Assembly (NCBI RefSeq): GCF_902809835.1
Contig: NZ_CADDWM010000009.1
Span: forward strand, 1 to 64,000
DNA length: 64,000 nucleotides
Direction of reading: 5' to 3'
Origin: Agromyces sp. Marseille-P2726
GTDB lineage: Bacteria > Actinomycetota > Actinomycetes > Actinomycetales > Microbacteriaceae
Within the stretch, counting starts at the first letter, position 1. Every line of letters starts with the position of its first letter. The notes under the pieces were generated by a model, which was not told the DNA's origin, ran no database searches, and saw nothing but the letters and a program-made list of their open reading frames with translations. This document shows positions 45,421-57,005 of the stretch, piece by piece. The position numbers and the translations under genes are program-made.

Positions 45421-46814
45421 CTTCGCTGCCTCCCCAGCCGCTCAGCCCGCTCGACGGACGGTATCGCTCGGCGGTCGGCGAACTCGGAGAGCACCTCTCC
45501 GAGGCGGGCCTGAACCGCGCGCGCGTGCACGTCGAGATCGAGTGGCTGATCGCGCAGACCGATCGGGGCTTCTTCGGCGCGACGCCGCTCTCCGCCGAGC
45601 AGCAGGCGCAGCTGCGCGAGATCGTGAGCGGATTCGGGCCGGCCGACATCGACGAGCTCGCCTCCCTCGAGGCGACGACCCGCCACGACGTCAAGGCGGT
45701 CGAGTACTTCGTGCGGCGGCGGCTCGAGTCCCTCGGACTCGACTCGATCGCCGAGCTCACGCACTTCGCGTGCACGAGCGAGGACATCAACAACCTCTCC
45801 TACGCCATCACGGTGCGCGACGCGGTACAGCAGGTGTGGCTGCCCAAGTACCGCGCGGTCATCGACACGCTCGCCCAGCTCGCGACGGAGCACCGGGATG
45901 CCGCGATGCTCTCGCGCACGCACGGGCAGCCCGCCACCCCCACGACGATGGGCAAGGAGCTCGCCGTCTTCGCACACCGCCTCGAGCGCATCGCGAAGCA
46001 GGTCGAGGCAACCGAATACCTGGGCAAGTTCTCGGGCGCCACCGGCACGTTCTCGGCGCACATCGTCGCCGCCCCCGATGTCGCGTGGCCCGACGTCTCG
46101 CGCGAATTCGTCGAGTCGCTCGGACTGACGTGGAACCCCCTCACGACGCAGATCGAGTCGCACGACTGGCAGGCTGAGCTCTACGCTCGCGTGAGCCACG
46201 CCAATCGCGTGCTGCACAACCTCGCGACCGACGTCTGGACCTACATCTCGCTCGGCTACTTCCGGCAGATCCCAGCGGCGGGCGCGACGGGATCATCGAC
46301 GATGCCGCACAAGGTGAACCCCATCCGGTTCGAGAACGCCGAGGCGAATCTCGAACTGTCGAGTGCGGTGCTCGATTCGCTCGCCGCGACCCTCGTCACC
46401 TCGCGGCTGCAGCGCGACCTCACCGACTCCAGTGCGCAGCGCAACATCGGCGTGGGCTTCGGGCATTCGGTGCTCGCGCTCGACAACATCCAGCGCGGGC
46501 TGGGCGAGATCGATCTCGACCGCGACCTCCTGCTCGCCGACCTCGACATGAACTGGGAGGTGCTCGGGGAGGCGATCCAGACCGTCATCCGAGCCGAGGT
46601 GGTCGCGGGGCGCTCGACGATCGCCGACCCCTATGCGCTGCTCAAGGAGCTCACCCGCGGCAAGCGGGTGGGGGCTGCCGAGCTGGCCGAGTTCGTCGAC
46701 CGCCTCGAGATCGGGGATGCCGCGAAGCAGCGGCTGCTCGCGCTGACCCCCGCGACCTACACGGGCCTCGCTTCGGAGCTCGTCGACCGGTTCGAACCGG
46801 CCGTTCGGCCGTAG
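45417..46814 (+). CDS. purB: adenylosuccinate lyase (mirror copy)
   Basis: Identical to 30793-32190. Two copies of this purine-synthesis enzyme without any divergence are unlikely in a real genome and support an artefact. Confidence 0.9.
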   Translation: MTSLPPQPLSPLDGRYRSAVGELGEHLSEAGLNRARVHVEIEWLIAQTDRGFFGATPLSAEQQAQLREIVSGFGPADIDELASLEATTRHDVKAVEYFVRRRLESLGLDSIAELTHFACTSEDINNLSYAITVRDAVQQVWLPKYRAVIDTLAQLATEHRDAAMLSRTHGQPATPTTMGKELAVFAHRLERIAKQVEATEYLGKFSGATGTFSAHIVAAPDVAWPDVSREFVESLGLTWNPLTTQIESHDWQAELYARVSHANRVLHNLATDVWTYISLGYFRQIPAAGATGSSTMPHKVNPIRFENAEANLELSSAVLDSLAATLVTSRLQRDLTDSSAQRNIGVGFGHSVLALDNIQRGLGEIDLDRDLLLADLDMNWEVLGEAIQTVIRAEVVAGRSTIADPYALLKELTRGKRVGAAELAEFVDRLEIGDAAKQRLLALTPATYTGLASELVDRFEPAVRP

Positions 46815-46823
46815 CCTGCGACC

Positions 46824-47120
46824 TCAGTGCGCGGGCGGCTCCGACCCGGGCTCGCCGCCGGCGTCATGATCGGCGTCGTCCCCGCCGAGCTCGGCCGACT
46901 CCGAGGCATCGGGCTTGACCGCCATCGCCAGCAGCGCCAACACGACGAGCACGACGATGAATACGCCACCGGTGACGATGAGCGACATCGTCCAGTCGCG
47001 CGTGACCATGAGCACGATGGCTCCAGTGAAGATCGCGGCGATCGCCGAGCCGCCGACGTACTCGATCGGGCGCAGCATGTCGCGCCGGCTCGGCTTGAAT
47101 TCGCCGGGGGAATGGGTCAC
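46824..47120 (-). CDS. small two-helix membrane protein (mirror copy)
   Basis: Identical to 30487-30783. Confidence 0.7.
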   Translation of the reverse strand: MTHSPGEFKPSRRDMLRPIEYVGGSAIAAIFTGAIVLMVTRDWTMSLIVTGGVFIVVLVVLALLAMAVKPDASESAELGGDDADHDAGGEPGSEPPAH

Positions 47121-47698
47121 GAGTGTTGCTCCGTTCCGGATGCCGCGGCGTCGGGGGCCGCGGCCCACTTCAGCGAGAACCCGCCGATGACGAGATAGAC
47201 ACCCAAGATCACCAGGTAGCCGCCGAGCAGGCCGACGGCAGTGACGGAGTCGGGCGGAAGCAGGAGGAACACGATCGCGAGCAGCGCGGTGAACGCGCCC
47301 GCGGCGATCCAGTCCCGTGATGCGGGCGTGCGTGCGCGCCCGCGCAGCCCGGCATAGAGCTCGACGAAGCCCGTCACTGCCGCCCACACGCTGACGAGGT
47401 AGAGGAAGAACGGCAGGCCGCCGGGCACCGTGACGGCGAGCAGGCCGGCCGCGACCGTTGCGACGGCGGTGATGACGAACGGCGATCGGATGCCGCGATC
47501 AGCCATGAATCGCATGGTGAGCGCTCCGACCACGAGACCCGACAGGATCGCCCACGCCCCGAACACCATGAGGCCGACCTCGGGCGCGTGACTCTGCGAG
47601 AACGTGATGATCACGGCCGGCGCGAGCGCGAGGAGTCCGCGCACGACCGGGACGATCCAGTACTGTGCGCGCTCGGGGGCATGGCGTGCGGTGGCCAG
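47117..47698 (-). CDS. HdeD/DUF308-like membrane protein (mirror copy)
   Basis: Identical to 29909-30490, with the same tentative CTG start (at 47698; GTG alternative at 47644). Confidence 0.7.
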   Translation of the reverse strand: MATARHAPERAQYWIVPVVRGLLALAPAVIITFSQSHAPEVGLMVFGAWAILSGLVVGALTMRFMADRGIRSPFVITAVATVAAGLLAVTVPGGLPFFLYLVSVWAAVTGFVELYAGLRGRARTPASRDWIAAGAFTALLAIVFLLLPPDSVTAVGLLGGYLVILGVYLVIGGFSLKWAAAPDAAASGTEQHS

Positions 47699-47771
47699 GG
47701 TGACCTCTTTCAGGGTGGAACGGGATTCCGATCCATCCTACGCGGCGCATCCGGACGGTGCCCCGGTGGCA

Positions 47772-49298
47772 CTAGCGCGACGCACTCGCCGCGCCGTGCG
47801 TCGGATCCCGCGCGAAGAGCCGCACGACGTCCGTCTCCAGCGGTCTCCGCTCGAGCTCGACGAACCCCGATGCACGCAACGTGTCGACATCGGGCTCGAC
47901 ACCGTCCGGGCTGCGAGCGACGACGATCACCCGGTCGATCCCGTCCAGGCGTTCCCGGAGCTCAGCCAGCGGCGCGGTGACATCCCATAGTCGATCGGTC
48001 TCGTGATGAGCGCGTACCAGCCCGAGGTCGACGAGGTCGACGAAGCCGTCGGGATACGTGTACATCGCCAGTCGCGGCCGCAGCGATGGTCGAACGCTCT
48101 CGTCGAAGAGCACACCATCGCCGGGCTCGGCCATGCTCCCGACGGTCGCCGACACCGCCTGCCAATCGGTACCCAGGTTCTTCGCGTACGGGGTGCGCTG
48201 GTCGACGTACGCCGGGACGGCGAGGCCGATGATGACCGCGAGCACGAGGGCCCCGACCACGTTCGGTCGCATCCGCCCGACGGCGATGGCGACGGCGATG
48301 GCGACGCCGGGGGCGCAGAACACCAGGTACCGCGGCGTGTACAGCGGCGTCAGCACCTCGGTCGCGATGAGCAGTACCGCGGTCGGCAGCACGAACCACG
48401 CGAGCCCCAGGCCGAGCAACCAGCGCTCGCCCGCCCAGGCTGGATCCCGTGCGGATGCGATCCCCACTGCGACGGATGCCGCGACGAGCATCCAGCTCAC
48501 GACGGCGAACGATCCGAGCATGAACCATTGCCCGACGAGCACGCCGTCGAGCGTCACGACGTCCTGATCGGCACGGAATGCGACCTGCTGCCGCTGGGCA
48601 GCGGCGACGACGATGATCGGGGTCGCGAGCACGAGCGCGACGGCGGCGGGGAACGCGAAGTCGACGAGACGCGCGCGACGTTGCGGATGCAGCGCGAGCG
48701 CGATCGCGTGGATGGGAAGCATCAGAACCAGGTAGAGGTTCAGGTAGACGCTCAGCGCGAGCCCGACCGAGTATCCCCACCACCAGCCGCGGGGCATCCG
48801 CCCGTCCATCAGGTACGCCAGCAGCACGGTGAGCCACACCGCGCACGCGGTCGCGAAGGCGAGCGGTCGCGCCTCGGTCGCCGCCTGCGAGATCCTCGGC
48901 ACCACGCAGAGCACGACCGCGGCGGTGAGGGCGGTCACGCGGTCGGCCCGGGTTCGCACGAGCAGGTAGAGGCCGGCGGCCGCCGCGCCGTACGCGAGCC
49001 CCGATGGCAGGCGTACCGCGAACGGAGACGTGCCGGCGAGGTCCGTCCACACGTGCAGCACCGCGTAGTACAGGCCGTGCACCGCGTCGACGTTGCCGAG
49101 CAGCGCGGCGAGCGATTCCCAGTCCCGGCGTGCCGACATGAGGCTCGCCGCCTCTTCACCCCACAGCGAGGGGATCCACGAGCCGGCGATCCCGACGGTC
49201 GCCGCCGCGCACGCGATCACGAGCGCGACACGAGCATCGCTCCACCCGGCGGCGCGTTGCGTCGCGCGAGCCGCCTCGACGGTGTGCGAGCCGATCAT
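47772..49298 (-). CDS. GT39-like membrane glycosyltransferase (mirror copy)
   Basis: Identical to 28309-29835. Confidence 0.68.
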   Translation of the reverse strand: MIGSHTVEAARATQRAAGWSDARVALVIACAAATVGIAGSWIPSLWGEEAASLMSARRDWESLAALLGNVDAVHGLYYAVLHVWTDLAGTSPFAVRLPSGLAYGAAAAGLYLLVRTRADRVTALTAAVVLCVVPRISQAATEARPLAFATACAVWLTVLLAYLMDGRMPRGWWWGYSVGLALSVYLNLYLVLMLPIHAIALALHPQRRARLVDFAFPAAVALVLATPIIVVAAAQRQQVAFRADQDVVTLDGVLVGQWFMLGSFAVVSWMLVAASVAVGIASARDPAWAGERWLLGLGLAWFVLPTAVLLIATEVLTPLYTPRYLVFCAPGVAIAVAIAVGRMRPNVVGALVLAVIIGLAVPAYVDQRTPYAKNLGTDWQAVSATVGSMAEPGDGVLFDESVRPSLRPRLAMYTYPDGFVDLVDLGLVRAHHETDRLWDVTAPLAELRERLDGIDRVIVVARSPDGVEPDVDTLRASGFVELERRPLETDVVRLFARDPTHGAASASR

Positions 49299-49397
49299 CC
49301 GGGCCCGCCGGTCCTGGACATCACCACCATTCTCCGCCAGGGCGCCCGGCCCGGCCTGATGTGCGCCGGGTTCGGTTCCCCTCCCGGGCGCCGGGCC

Positions 49398-50813
49398 TCA
49401 GAAGGCCTTGAGGATGTCCTCCACCCGCTGCTTGGCGTCGCCGAAGAGCATCTGCGCGTTGTCGCGGTAGAACAGCGGGTTCGGAACGCCGGCATAGCCG
49501 CTCGCCATCGACCGCTTGAACACGATCACGTTGTCGGCCTCCCAGACGCGCAGCACCGGCATGCCCGCGATGGGACTGCCCGGGTCTTCGGCCGCGGCCG
49601 GGTTCACCGTGTCGTTGGCGCCGATCACGAGCACGACCGACGTCTCGGCGAGGTCGTCGTTGATCTCGTCCATCTCCTCGACGATGTCGTACGGCACCTT
49701 CGCCTCGGCGAGCAGCACGTTCATGTGGCCGGGCAGGCGCCCCGCGACCGGGTGGATTCCGAAGCGCACGTCGATGCCGCGCTCGCGGAGCTTCTGCGTG
49801 AGCTCGGCGACGGGATACTGCGCCTGCGCGACGGCCATGCCGTACCCGGGCGTGATGACCACGCTCGAAGCGTTCTTCAGCAACTCCGCGGCATCCTGAG
49901 CCTGGATCTCGTGGTGCTCGCCCAGGTCCTCGTCGCCCTTCCGGGGCGCCTCGATGCCGAAGCCGCCGGCGATGACCGAGATGAACGACCGGTTCATCGC
50001 CTTGCACATGATGTACGACAGGTAGGCACCCGAGGAGCCGACGAGCGCGCCGGTCACGATGAGCAGGTCGTTGTTGAGCAGGAACCCGGCGGCGGCCGCG
50101 GCCCAGCCGGAGTAGCTGTTGAGCATCGAGACGACCACGGGCATGTCGCCGCCGCCGATCGACGCGACGAGGTGCCATCCGAGCGCGAGCGCCAGGGCGG
50201 TCACCACGATCAGCAGCCAGAGCTGGGAGTCCATGACGTACCAGACCGTGAGGCCGACGAACACGACCAGCGCGCCGAGGTTCAGCACGTTCTTGCCGGG
50301 AAGCACGAGCGGGGCCGACTTCATGCGCGCCGAGAGCTTCAGGAATGCGACGACCGAACCCGTGAAGGTCACGGCGCCGATGAACACGCCGATGAACACC
50401 TCGGCGTGGTGGATGTCGGCGAGAGGCCCCTCGAGCGCGGGCGGGTCGAGCGCGCCGTTCCAGCCGACGATCACCGCGGCGAGACCGACGAAGCTGTGCA
50501 GCAGCGCGATGAGCTCGGGCATCCCGGTCATCTTCACGATGCGGGCACGCCAGAGGCCGATCGCGGCGCCGATGATCACGGCGACGATGAGCAGGACGAG
50601 GCCGACCATGACGGAGGGCTCGCCCCACCCGCCGGCGAAGGTGAGCCAGATCGTGGCGGCCAGGGCGATGGCCATGCCGATGATGCCGTACGTGACACCG
50701 GATCGGGCGGACTCGTGCTTGCTCAGGCCGGCGAGGCTGAGGATGAACAGCAGGGCGGCGACGATGTACGCGGCGCCGGCGATGGACTCGGGGGTCAGCA
50801 GGTTCTCAGGCAA
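49398..50813 (-). CDS. pntB: NAD(P)+ transhydrogenase subunit beta (mirror copy)
   Basis: Identical to 26794-28209, TTG start. Confidence 0.9.
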   Translation of the reverse strand: MPENLLTPESIAGAAYIVAALLFILSLAGLSKHESARSGVTYGIIGMAIALAATIWLTFAGGWGEPSVMVGLVLLIVAVIIGAAIGLWRARIVKMTGMPELIALLHSFVGLAAVIVGWNGALDPPALEGPLADIHHAEVFIGVFIGAVTFTGSVVAFLKLSARMKSAPLVLPGKNVLNLGALVVFVGLTVWYVMDSQLWLLIVVTALALALGWHLVASIGGGDMPVVVSMLNSYSGWAAAAAGFLLNNDLLIVTGALVGSSGAYLSYIMCKAMNRSFISVIAGGFGIEAPRKGDEDLGEHHEIQAQDAAELLKNASSVVITPGYGMAVAQAQYPVAELTQKLRERGIDVRFGIHPVAGRLPGHMNVLLAEAKVPYDIVEEMDEINDDLAETSVVLVIGANDTVNPAAAEDPGSPIAGMPVLRVWEADNVIVFKRSMASGYAGVPNPLFYRDNAQMLFGDAKQRVEDILKAF

Positions 50814-50846
50814 TGGGGGCTCCTAGGGCGTTGTCGATGGCGTCGG

Positions 50847-52415
50847 TCAGCTGCCGGCCCGCTCGCCCTTGGCGAACATTCCGAGCATGCGTCGCGTCAC
50901 CGCGAACCCGCCGAAGATGTTGATGGAGGCGATCAGGATGGCGACCGCCGAGAGCACCTGCACGACCGGGTCGGTGCTCGTCACCTGCACGATCGCGCCG
51001 ACGATGATGATGCCCGAGATCGCGTTCGTCACGCTCATGAGCGGCGTGTGCAACGCGTGCGCCACCTTGCCGATCACGTAGAAGCCGATCACGACCGACA
51101 GCACGAGCACCGTGATGTGCTGCGGCAGCGGCTCGGGTGCGATCGCGTTCACGACGAAGAGCGCGGCGATGCCGGCGACGATGAGCGCGAGGCGTCCGCC
51201 CTTCGAGAGCTTGCGCTTGGGCTTGGTGGTGACGGATGCCGCGTCCGCGACATCCGCTGCCGCCTTCGCCTGCGCCGGGGCCGTCGCCGCCGAGACCTGC
51301 ACGGGAGGCGGCGGCCACGTCACCTCACCGTCGCGCACGACCGTGACGGCGCGCTGCACCACGTCGTCGAAGTCGATGACGAATCGACCGTCGTTGCCCG
51401 GCGTGAACAGCTTCACGAGGTTCACGAGGTTGGTGCCGTACAGCTGCGACGCCTGCGTGGGAAGGCGCGACGCGAGGTCGGTGTAGCCGAGGATGATCAC
51501 GCCGTTCGGCGTGACGATGCGCTCGCCCGCGACGGAGCCCTCGACGTTGCCGCCCTGCGCGGCCGCCATGTCGACGATGACGCTGCCGGGCTTCATGCTC
51601 GCGACATCCGCTGCCGTGATGAGCCGCGGCGCCGGACGGCCCGGGATCAGCGCCGTCGTGATGATGATGTCGCCGTCGCGCGCCTGCTCGGAGTAGATCT
51701 CGGCCGCGCGGCGATCATAGGCCTCGCTGGTCGCCTTGGCGTAGCCGTCGGTCGACTGCTCGACCTCGACCTCGACCTTCAGGTACTCGCCGCCGATCGA
51801 CTTGACCTGGTCGGCCACCTCAGGACGAGGGTCGGTCGCCCGCACGATGGCGCCGAGGCTGGATGCCGCACCGATGGCGGCCAGGCCGGCGACGCCGGCC
51901 CCCGCGACGAGCACCTTCGCGGGTGGCACCTTGCCCGCTGCCGTGACCTGTCCGGTGAAGAACCGGCCGAACTCGTGCGCCGCTTCGACGACGGCGCGGT
52001 ACCCGGCGATGTTCGCCATCGAGCTCAGCACGTCCATCGACTGGGCCCGCGAGATGCGTGGCACGGCATCGAGCGCGAGCGCCGTCACGCCACGCGCGGC
52101 CAGGGCCTGGAGCAGGTCGGGGCGCAGTGCCGGGCTGAGCAGGCTGATCACGGTGGTGCCCGGCTCGAGCAACGCGATCTCGGTGTCGGTCGGCGCATTC
52201 ACCTTGAGGACGATGTCGCTGGCGATCGCCGCGGGCGCCGACACGATCGCCGCGCCCGCGGCGGTGTACGCGTCGTCGGGGAAGGACGACTTCTCGCCGG
52301 CGCCGGTCTCGACGGCGACGTCGTATCCCATGCCGATCAACTGCTTCACGGTCGCCGGCGTTGCGGCGACTCGGGTCTCCGAGCCATGCTCGGTGACGAC
52401 GCCGATGCGCGTCAT
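50847..52415 (-). CDS. pntA: NAD(P)+ transhydrogenase subunit alpha (mirror copy)
   Basis: Identical to 25192-26760. Confidence 0.9.
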   Translation of the reverse strand: MTRIGVVTEHGSETRVAATPATVKQLIGMGYDVAVETGAGEKSSFPDDAYTAAGAAIVSAPAAIASDIVLKVNAPTDTEIALLEPGTTVISLLSPALRPDLLQALAARGVTALALDAVPRISRAQSMDVLSSMANIAGYRAVVEAAHEFGRFFTGQVTAAGKVPPAKVLVAGAGVAGLAAIGAASSLGAIVRATDPRPEVADQVKSIGGEYLKVEVEVEQSTDGYAKATSEAYDRRAAEIYSEQARDGDIIITTALIPGRPAPRLITAADVASMKPGSVIVDMAAAQGGNVEGSVAGERIVTPNGVIILGYTDLASRLPTQASQLYGTNLVNLVKLFTPGNDGRFVIDFDDVVQRAVTVVRDGEVTWPPPPVQVSAATAPAQAKAAADVADAASVTTKPKRKLSKGGRLALIVAGIAALFVVNAIAPEPLPQHITVLVLSVVIGFYVIGKVAHALHTPLMSVTNAISGIIIVGAIVQVTSTDPVVQVLSAVAILIASINIFGGFAVTRRMLGMFAKGERAGS

Positions 52416-52638
52416 TGCTTACTCCTTCTCGTCGCGGCGACCATGTGCTCGTCGGTGCGACGTGGCATCTCGCCCATGGCTCCGTGCGGGATGCCGTCCG
52501 GCGGAGCCGGGCGCGGCAGCACTGCTGCAGGGATCACCCTACGTGCGGGTCGGTGGCTCCTTCTTACATTAAGGGTGCCCGGCGGCGAAAGTTCCGCGAT
52601 TCTTTCCCGCCGCGAAACTCAGCGGTCCTCGGAACACC

Positions 52639-53289
52639 TCATCCTCCCGCCACGACGTCGGGCGTCAGCGCGGTGATCGAATCGAGCACGACGTCGGCGA
52701 GCGCCAGCGACTCCGCCGACGGCGGGTACGCGCGGTTCGGCACGGCGATGACGCGCATGCCCGCCGCGTGCGCCGAGCGGATTCCGTTCGACGAGTCCTC
52801 CACGGCCGCGCAGTCGGCCGCACTGACTCCGAGGCGCGAGGCAGCTTCGAGGTAGACGTCGGGCTCGGGCTTGCCGCGCTCGACCTCCTCGCTCGAGACC
52901 ACGGCTCGGAACGCGTCGGCCACTCCCGCAAGGGAGAGCGCCAGCTCGATCAGCTCCCGATTCGACGAGGAGGCGACCGCGAGCGGATAGCGTTCGGCCA
53001 GGGCGCGAACCGCGTCGGGCGCGCCGTCGATCAGGGGCAGTTCAGCGCGATACGACCTCGCCATCTCGCCCACCACGCGGCGTCCGATCTCAGCCGGCGC
53101 GTCGGGAACCCCGAGTTCTTCGTGCAGGTAGGCCTGCCACTCGGGGGCGCTCATGCCCTGCATCTTCCGCGTGGCCTCGTCGGGATAGGGCCGGCCGGAG
53201 TCGAGCACGAGTTGTCGGCGAACGGCCTCCCACCGCTGCTCGCTCTCGACGATCACGCCGTCCATGTCGAATACGACTGCCGCGACCAT
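52639..53289 (-). CDS. HAD-superfamily hydrolase (mirror copy)
   Basis: Identical to 24318-24968. The mirrored hairpin lies at 52580-52612. Confidence 0.85.
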   Translation of the reverse strand: MVAAVVFDMDGVIVESEQRWEAVRRQLVLDSGRPYPDEATRKMQGMSAPEWQAYLHEELGVPDAPAEIGRRVVGEMARSYRAELPLIDGAPDAVRALAERYPLAVASSSNRELIELALSLAGVADAFRAVVSSEEVERGKPEPDVYLEAASRLGVSAADCAAVEDSSNGIRSAHAAGMRVIAVPNRAYPPSAESLALADVVLDSITALTPDVVAGG

Positions 53290-53394
53290 GCCGGAGAGCT
53301 TACCGACGCTTGTCGTCATGGAGGCCGGCGGCCGGGCAGGCCTGCGCGGAAGCCGGAGGCGCGCGGTCACGCGGGGTCGCGCAAGCGCGCTGTC

Positions 53395-53733
53395 AGTTCC
53401 GAACGTCGACCTCACCCCCGGAATCGCCGGCCGCTGACGCAGCGCCAGCGCCGCCGGGACGTGTCGCACCGAGTCCACCGCGGCGCGGGCGGCATGCGAC
53501 ATCCGCCGGCGTGTGTAGGTGGACAGGGCCTCGATGTACCGGCGCGAGCCCTCTGCATACAGCACGCCCATCGCCAGCGACGACTTGCCCGACCCCGACA
53601 CCCCCGCGATCGCCACCAATTGCTGCAACGGCACGTCCACGTGGATGTTCTTCAGGTTGTGCACCCGCGCACCGCGCACCTCGATGGCGGTCGGCGCGGC
53701 AGTGCGGGCCGCCGGTTCGGCGTTGCGCGTCAT
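53395..53733 (-). pseudogene. UvrA-like remnant (mirror copy)
   Basis: Identical to 23874-24212; same truncation after the FGT motif. Confidence 0.7.
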
Positions 53734-53824
53734 GGGTCCTACCGTTCGATGGCACGGAGCATCAGTGACAGGTCCGACCATACAAGTGCGGCTCGGATGC
53801 CGGAACGCCGGTCGACGCAGCAGT

Positions 53825-54514
53825 TCACCGTGTGGCGACGCCGCAGATCACGGTGTTGACCGGGTAGAACACGCTTCGCTGCAGCATCCGTTCGAAGATC
53901 TCGGTATGCCGGAATCCAGCGGCTTCGATCGCGGCTCCAGTGTCGCGATGCGGATCGCACCCCTCGAACACCCATCCCCACGGCACGTGAAGCGCCCGCT
54001 GCACGCGCGCACGCGTGCTTCCCGCCGGCGCGGCGACGTGTTCGACGAATCGGAAGCGCCCTCCGGGGCGCAGGACGCGCCTCACCTCGCGGAGCACCGC
54101 GTCGGGGTCGGTCACCGTGCACAGCACGAGGGAGCAGATCACGTCATCGACGGATGCATCGGGCAGCGGCATCCGCTCGGCGTACTCGGCGATGATCCGC
54201 ACCGTGACGCCCTCCCGAGCGCTTCGTCGCGCGAGCGCCTCGTGCATGCGCGCATTGGGTTCCACGGCGATGAGTTCCGAGCCCGACGGCAGGTAGCCCA
54301 GGTTGGCGCCGACGCCCGGTCCGAGTTCGACGATGGTTCCGGTGGCGAGCCCGGCGAACGCCGTCTGCTTGAGCGGCGCGGTGAGGCGATTGATGTGCCG
54401 GTCCAGCGCCGAGAAGAACCAGGCGTTGAAGCGTCCGCGCACGGGGTGGTCGAACGGTCGGATGCCGCTCGCGATGCTGCTCGCATGTGGATCGACGCGC
54501 GTGGTTGTCGTCAT
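53825..54514 (-). CDS. class I SAM-dependent methyltransferase (mirror copy)
   Basis: Identical to 23093-23782. Confidence 0.84.
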   Translation of the reverse strand: MTTTTRVDPHASSIASGIRPFDHPVRGRFNAWFFSALDRHINRLTAPLKQTAFAGLATGTIVELGPGVGANLGYLPSGSELIAVEPNARMHEALARRSAREGVTVRIIAEYAERMPLPDASVDDVICSLVLCTVTDPDAVLREVRRVLRPGGRFRFVEHVAAPAGSTRARVQRALHVPWGWVFEGCDPHRDTGAAIEAAGFRHTEIFERMLQRSVFYPVNTVICGVATR

Positions 54515-54724
54515 GCCGTCATTCCATCGGGCGGTCGCTTCGCGCAGCATCGCTCGGAGAGGCCATCCTCGCGTGGCCGATTCGGGCCACCGCGCCCGCG
54601 ACGCCGCACCCATTGCACACCCGCGGGGGCTACCATGAGTACTTCGAGTCCGAGCTGGTGCTGCCGCTGCCCACGAACGGCGCGTTGAATTCCGGCATCC
54701 CATTCGCACAATCACGGAGCCGCA

Positions 54725-55021
54725 ATGTCCGTCGTGAAGATCAACGCCCTCACCGTCCCACCCGGGGCAGGCCCCGAGTTGGAGGCTCGGTTCGCTGCCC
54801 GCAAGCACGCCGTCGACTCCGCACCCGGTTTCGAAGGGTTCCAGCTCCTGCGCCCGGTGGCCGGCGACGACCGCTACTTCGTCGTGACGACGTGGGCGAC
54901 CGAGGCGGACTCCCAGGCATGGCGCGGCGGCCGCGCCGAAGTGGCGCACGCCCGAGAGAGTCGCACACCCGTGGCCAGTGGTGCCGAACTGCTCGAGTTC
55001 GAAGTCGTCGAACTCGACTGA
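54725..55021 (+). CDS. ABM domain protein (mirror copy)
   Basis: Identical to 22586-22882. Confidence 0.82.
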   Translation: MSVVKINALTVPPGAGPELEARFAARKHAVDSAPGFEGFQLLRPVAGDDRYFVVTTWATEADSQAWRGGRAEVAHARESRTPVASGAELLEFEVVELD

Positions 55022-55038
55022 ACCCGCCTCGACGTCGT

Positions 55039-55803
55039 CTAGCCGAGCTTGCGCCGGTAGATCGCGATGGCGAAGCCGTAGGCGACCACGAGGATGCCGA
55101 TGAGCCAGGCCAGGGCGATCCAGATGTCACTGCCGACGGGCTGCCCGGCGAACAGCGCCCGCATCGTGTTCACGATCGACGTCACCGGTTGGTTCTCGGC
55201 GAACCACGCGACCGGCGCCGGCATCGAATCCGTGGGCACGAAGGCCGAGCTGATGAACGGCAGGAAGATCAGCGGGTAGCTGAAGGCGCTCGCACCGTCG
55301 ACCGTCTTGGCCGAGAGCCCGGCGACCACCGCGATCCAGGTGAGGGCGAGGGTGAACAGCACCAGGATGCCGGCGACCGCGAGCCACGCCGCCGGTGATG
55401 CCCCGGTGCGGAAGCCCATGATCAGCGCGACGCCGATGACGATCGCGACCGAGATCACGTTCGCGGCCAGCGAGGTGAGCACATGGGCCCACAGCACGCT
55501 CGACCGTGCGATCGGCATCGACTGGAATCGTTCGAAGATGCCGCCCTGCAGATCGAGGAAGAGCCGGTACGCGGTGTACGCGACTCCCGATGCGATCGTG
55601 ATGAGCAGGATGCCGGGCAGGAGGTAGTTGACGTACGACTCGCCGGACCCGGTGTTGATCGCACCGCCGAACACGTACACGAACAGCAGCATCAGCGCGA
55701 TCGGCGTGACCGCGGTCGTGATGATCGTGTCGGGGCTTCGGAGGATGTGGCGCAGCGAGCGGCCGGTGAGAACGCCGGTGTCGCCGAGGACGTGGGTGGT
55801 CAT
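55039..55803 (-). CDS. DrrB-like ABC permease (mirror copy)
   Basis: Identical to 21804-22568. Confidence 0.88.
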   Translation of the reverse strand: MTTHVLGDTGVLTGRSLRHILRSPDTIITTAVTPIALMLLFVYVFGGAINTGSGESYVNYLLPGILLITIASGVAYTAYRLFLDLQGGIFERFQSMPIARSSVLWAHVLTSLAANVISVAIVIGVALIMGFRTGASPAAWLAVAGILVLFTLALTWIAVVAGLSAKTVDGASAFSYPLIFLPFISSAFVPTDSMPAPVAWFAENQPVTSIVNTMRALFAGQPVGSDIWIALAWLIGILVVAYGFAIAIYRRKLG

Positions 55804-56633
55804 CGGGAATTCCCTTCTGCCTGGACCGTGTCGCTGGTGCGGTCGGTCTCGGCCATGTTGCCCGCGCCGCCGTCGCCGACGAGGGCCAGGAAGACCTCCT
55901 CGAGGGAGGGCTGCTTCTCGACGTACTCGACCTTGGCGGGCGGGAGGAGTTGCTTGAGCTCGGCGAGCGTGCCGTTCTGGATGATCGTGCCCTCGTGCAG
56001 GATCGCGATCCGGTCGGCCAGATGCTCGGCCTCGTCGAGGTACTGCGTGGTGAGCAGCACGGTCGTACCGTTCGCGGCGAGTTGCTCGATGGTGCGCCAG
56101 ACCTCGACGCGTGCCTGTGGGTCGAGCCCGGTCGTCGGCTCGTCGAGGAAGATGATCGGCGGATCGCCGATCAGGCTCATCGCGATGTCGAGCCGGCGGC
56201 GCATGCCGCCCGAGTACGTCGACGCCTTGCGGTTTCCCGCCTCGCTGAGCGAGAAGCGAGCGAGCAGGTCGTCGGCGATCGCACCCGGGTTCTTCAGGTG
56301 ACGCAGCTTGGCCACCAGCACGAGGTTCTCACGACCGGTGAGCACCTCATCGACCGCGGCGAACTGCCCGGTCAGGCTGATCGACTCTCGCACGTCGCCC
56401 GGATGTTCGGCGACATCGAAGCCGTGGACCGTCGCGGTGCCCCCGTCTGCGTTCAGCAGCGTCGACAGGATCCGCACCAGCGTGGTCTTGCCCGCGCCGT
56501 TCGAGCCGAGCAGCGCGAAGATGGTTCCCCGCTGCACATCGAAGTCGACGCCCCGCAGCACCTGCAGGTCCTTGAACGATTTCTCGATGCCCTGCACCTG
56601 GATGGCTGGTGCGAGAGCCTGGTCGATGGTCAC
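55800..56633 (-). CDS. DrrA-like ABC ATPase (mirror copy)
   Basis: Identical to 20974-21807, GTG start. Confidence 0.88.
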   Translation of the reverse strand: MTIDQALAPAIQVQGIEKSFKDLQVLRGVDFDVQRGTIFALLGSNGAGKTTLVRILSTLLNADGGTATVHGFDVAEHPGDVRESISLTGQFAAVDEVLTGRENLVLVAKLRHLKNPGAIADDLLARFSLSEAGNRKASTYSGGMRRRLDIAMSLIGDPPIIFLDEPTTGLDPQARVEVWRTIEQLAANGTTVLLTTQYLDEAEHLADRIAILHEGTIIQNGTLAELKQLLPPAKVEYVEKQPSLEEVFLALVGDGGAGNMAETDRTSDTVQAEGNSR

Positions 56634-57004
56634 TTCTGCTCCTCTCGCTTTGCGTCGTCGATCGCCTTGGTCAGGCGGGCGCGCTCCTTGTCGATCCAGC
56701 GCTTCCCGGCGTACGCCTGGGCGAACGCATCGGCGAACTCGACCGGATCCTCGCCGACGATCGCACTGATCGGCGTCCCGTCCGCGGCCGCGCGCTCCCA
56801 GAGGTCGGCGAAGTCGCTGAGCATCGTGATCATCATCTCCGCGTCGCCGTCGGTGATCCCGCCGTTGTACATGAGGTACCGCTCGAATGCCTTCGCGGCG
56901 GCGCGATACGGCTCGGGAAGGGCCTCGATGCGGGCCTTGTACTGCCGGTACTGCTTCTTCTGCTCGAGCGACCCCGTAAGGGCCTCGATCCATTTCGCTG
57001 CCAT
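56630..57004 (-). CDS. DUF1048 family protein (mirror copy)
   Basis: Identical to 20603-20977. Confidence 0.8.
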   Translation of the reverse strand: MAAKWIEALTGSLEQKKQYRQYKARIEALPEPYRAAAKAFERYLMYNGGITDGDAEMMITMLSDFADLWERAAADGTPISAIVGEDPVEFADAFAQAYAGKRWIDKERARLTKAIDDAKREEQK

Positions 57005-57005
57005 T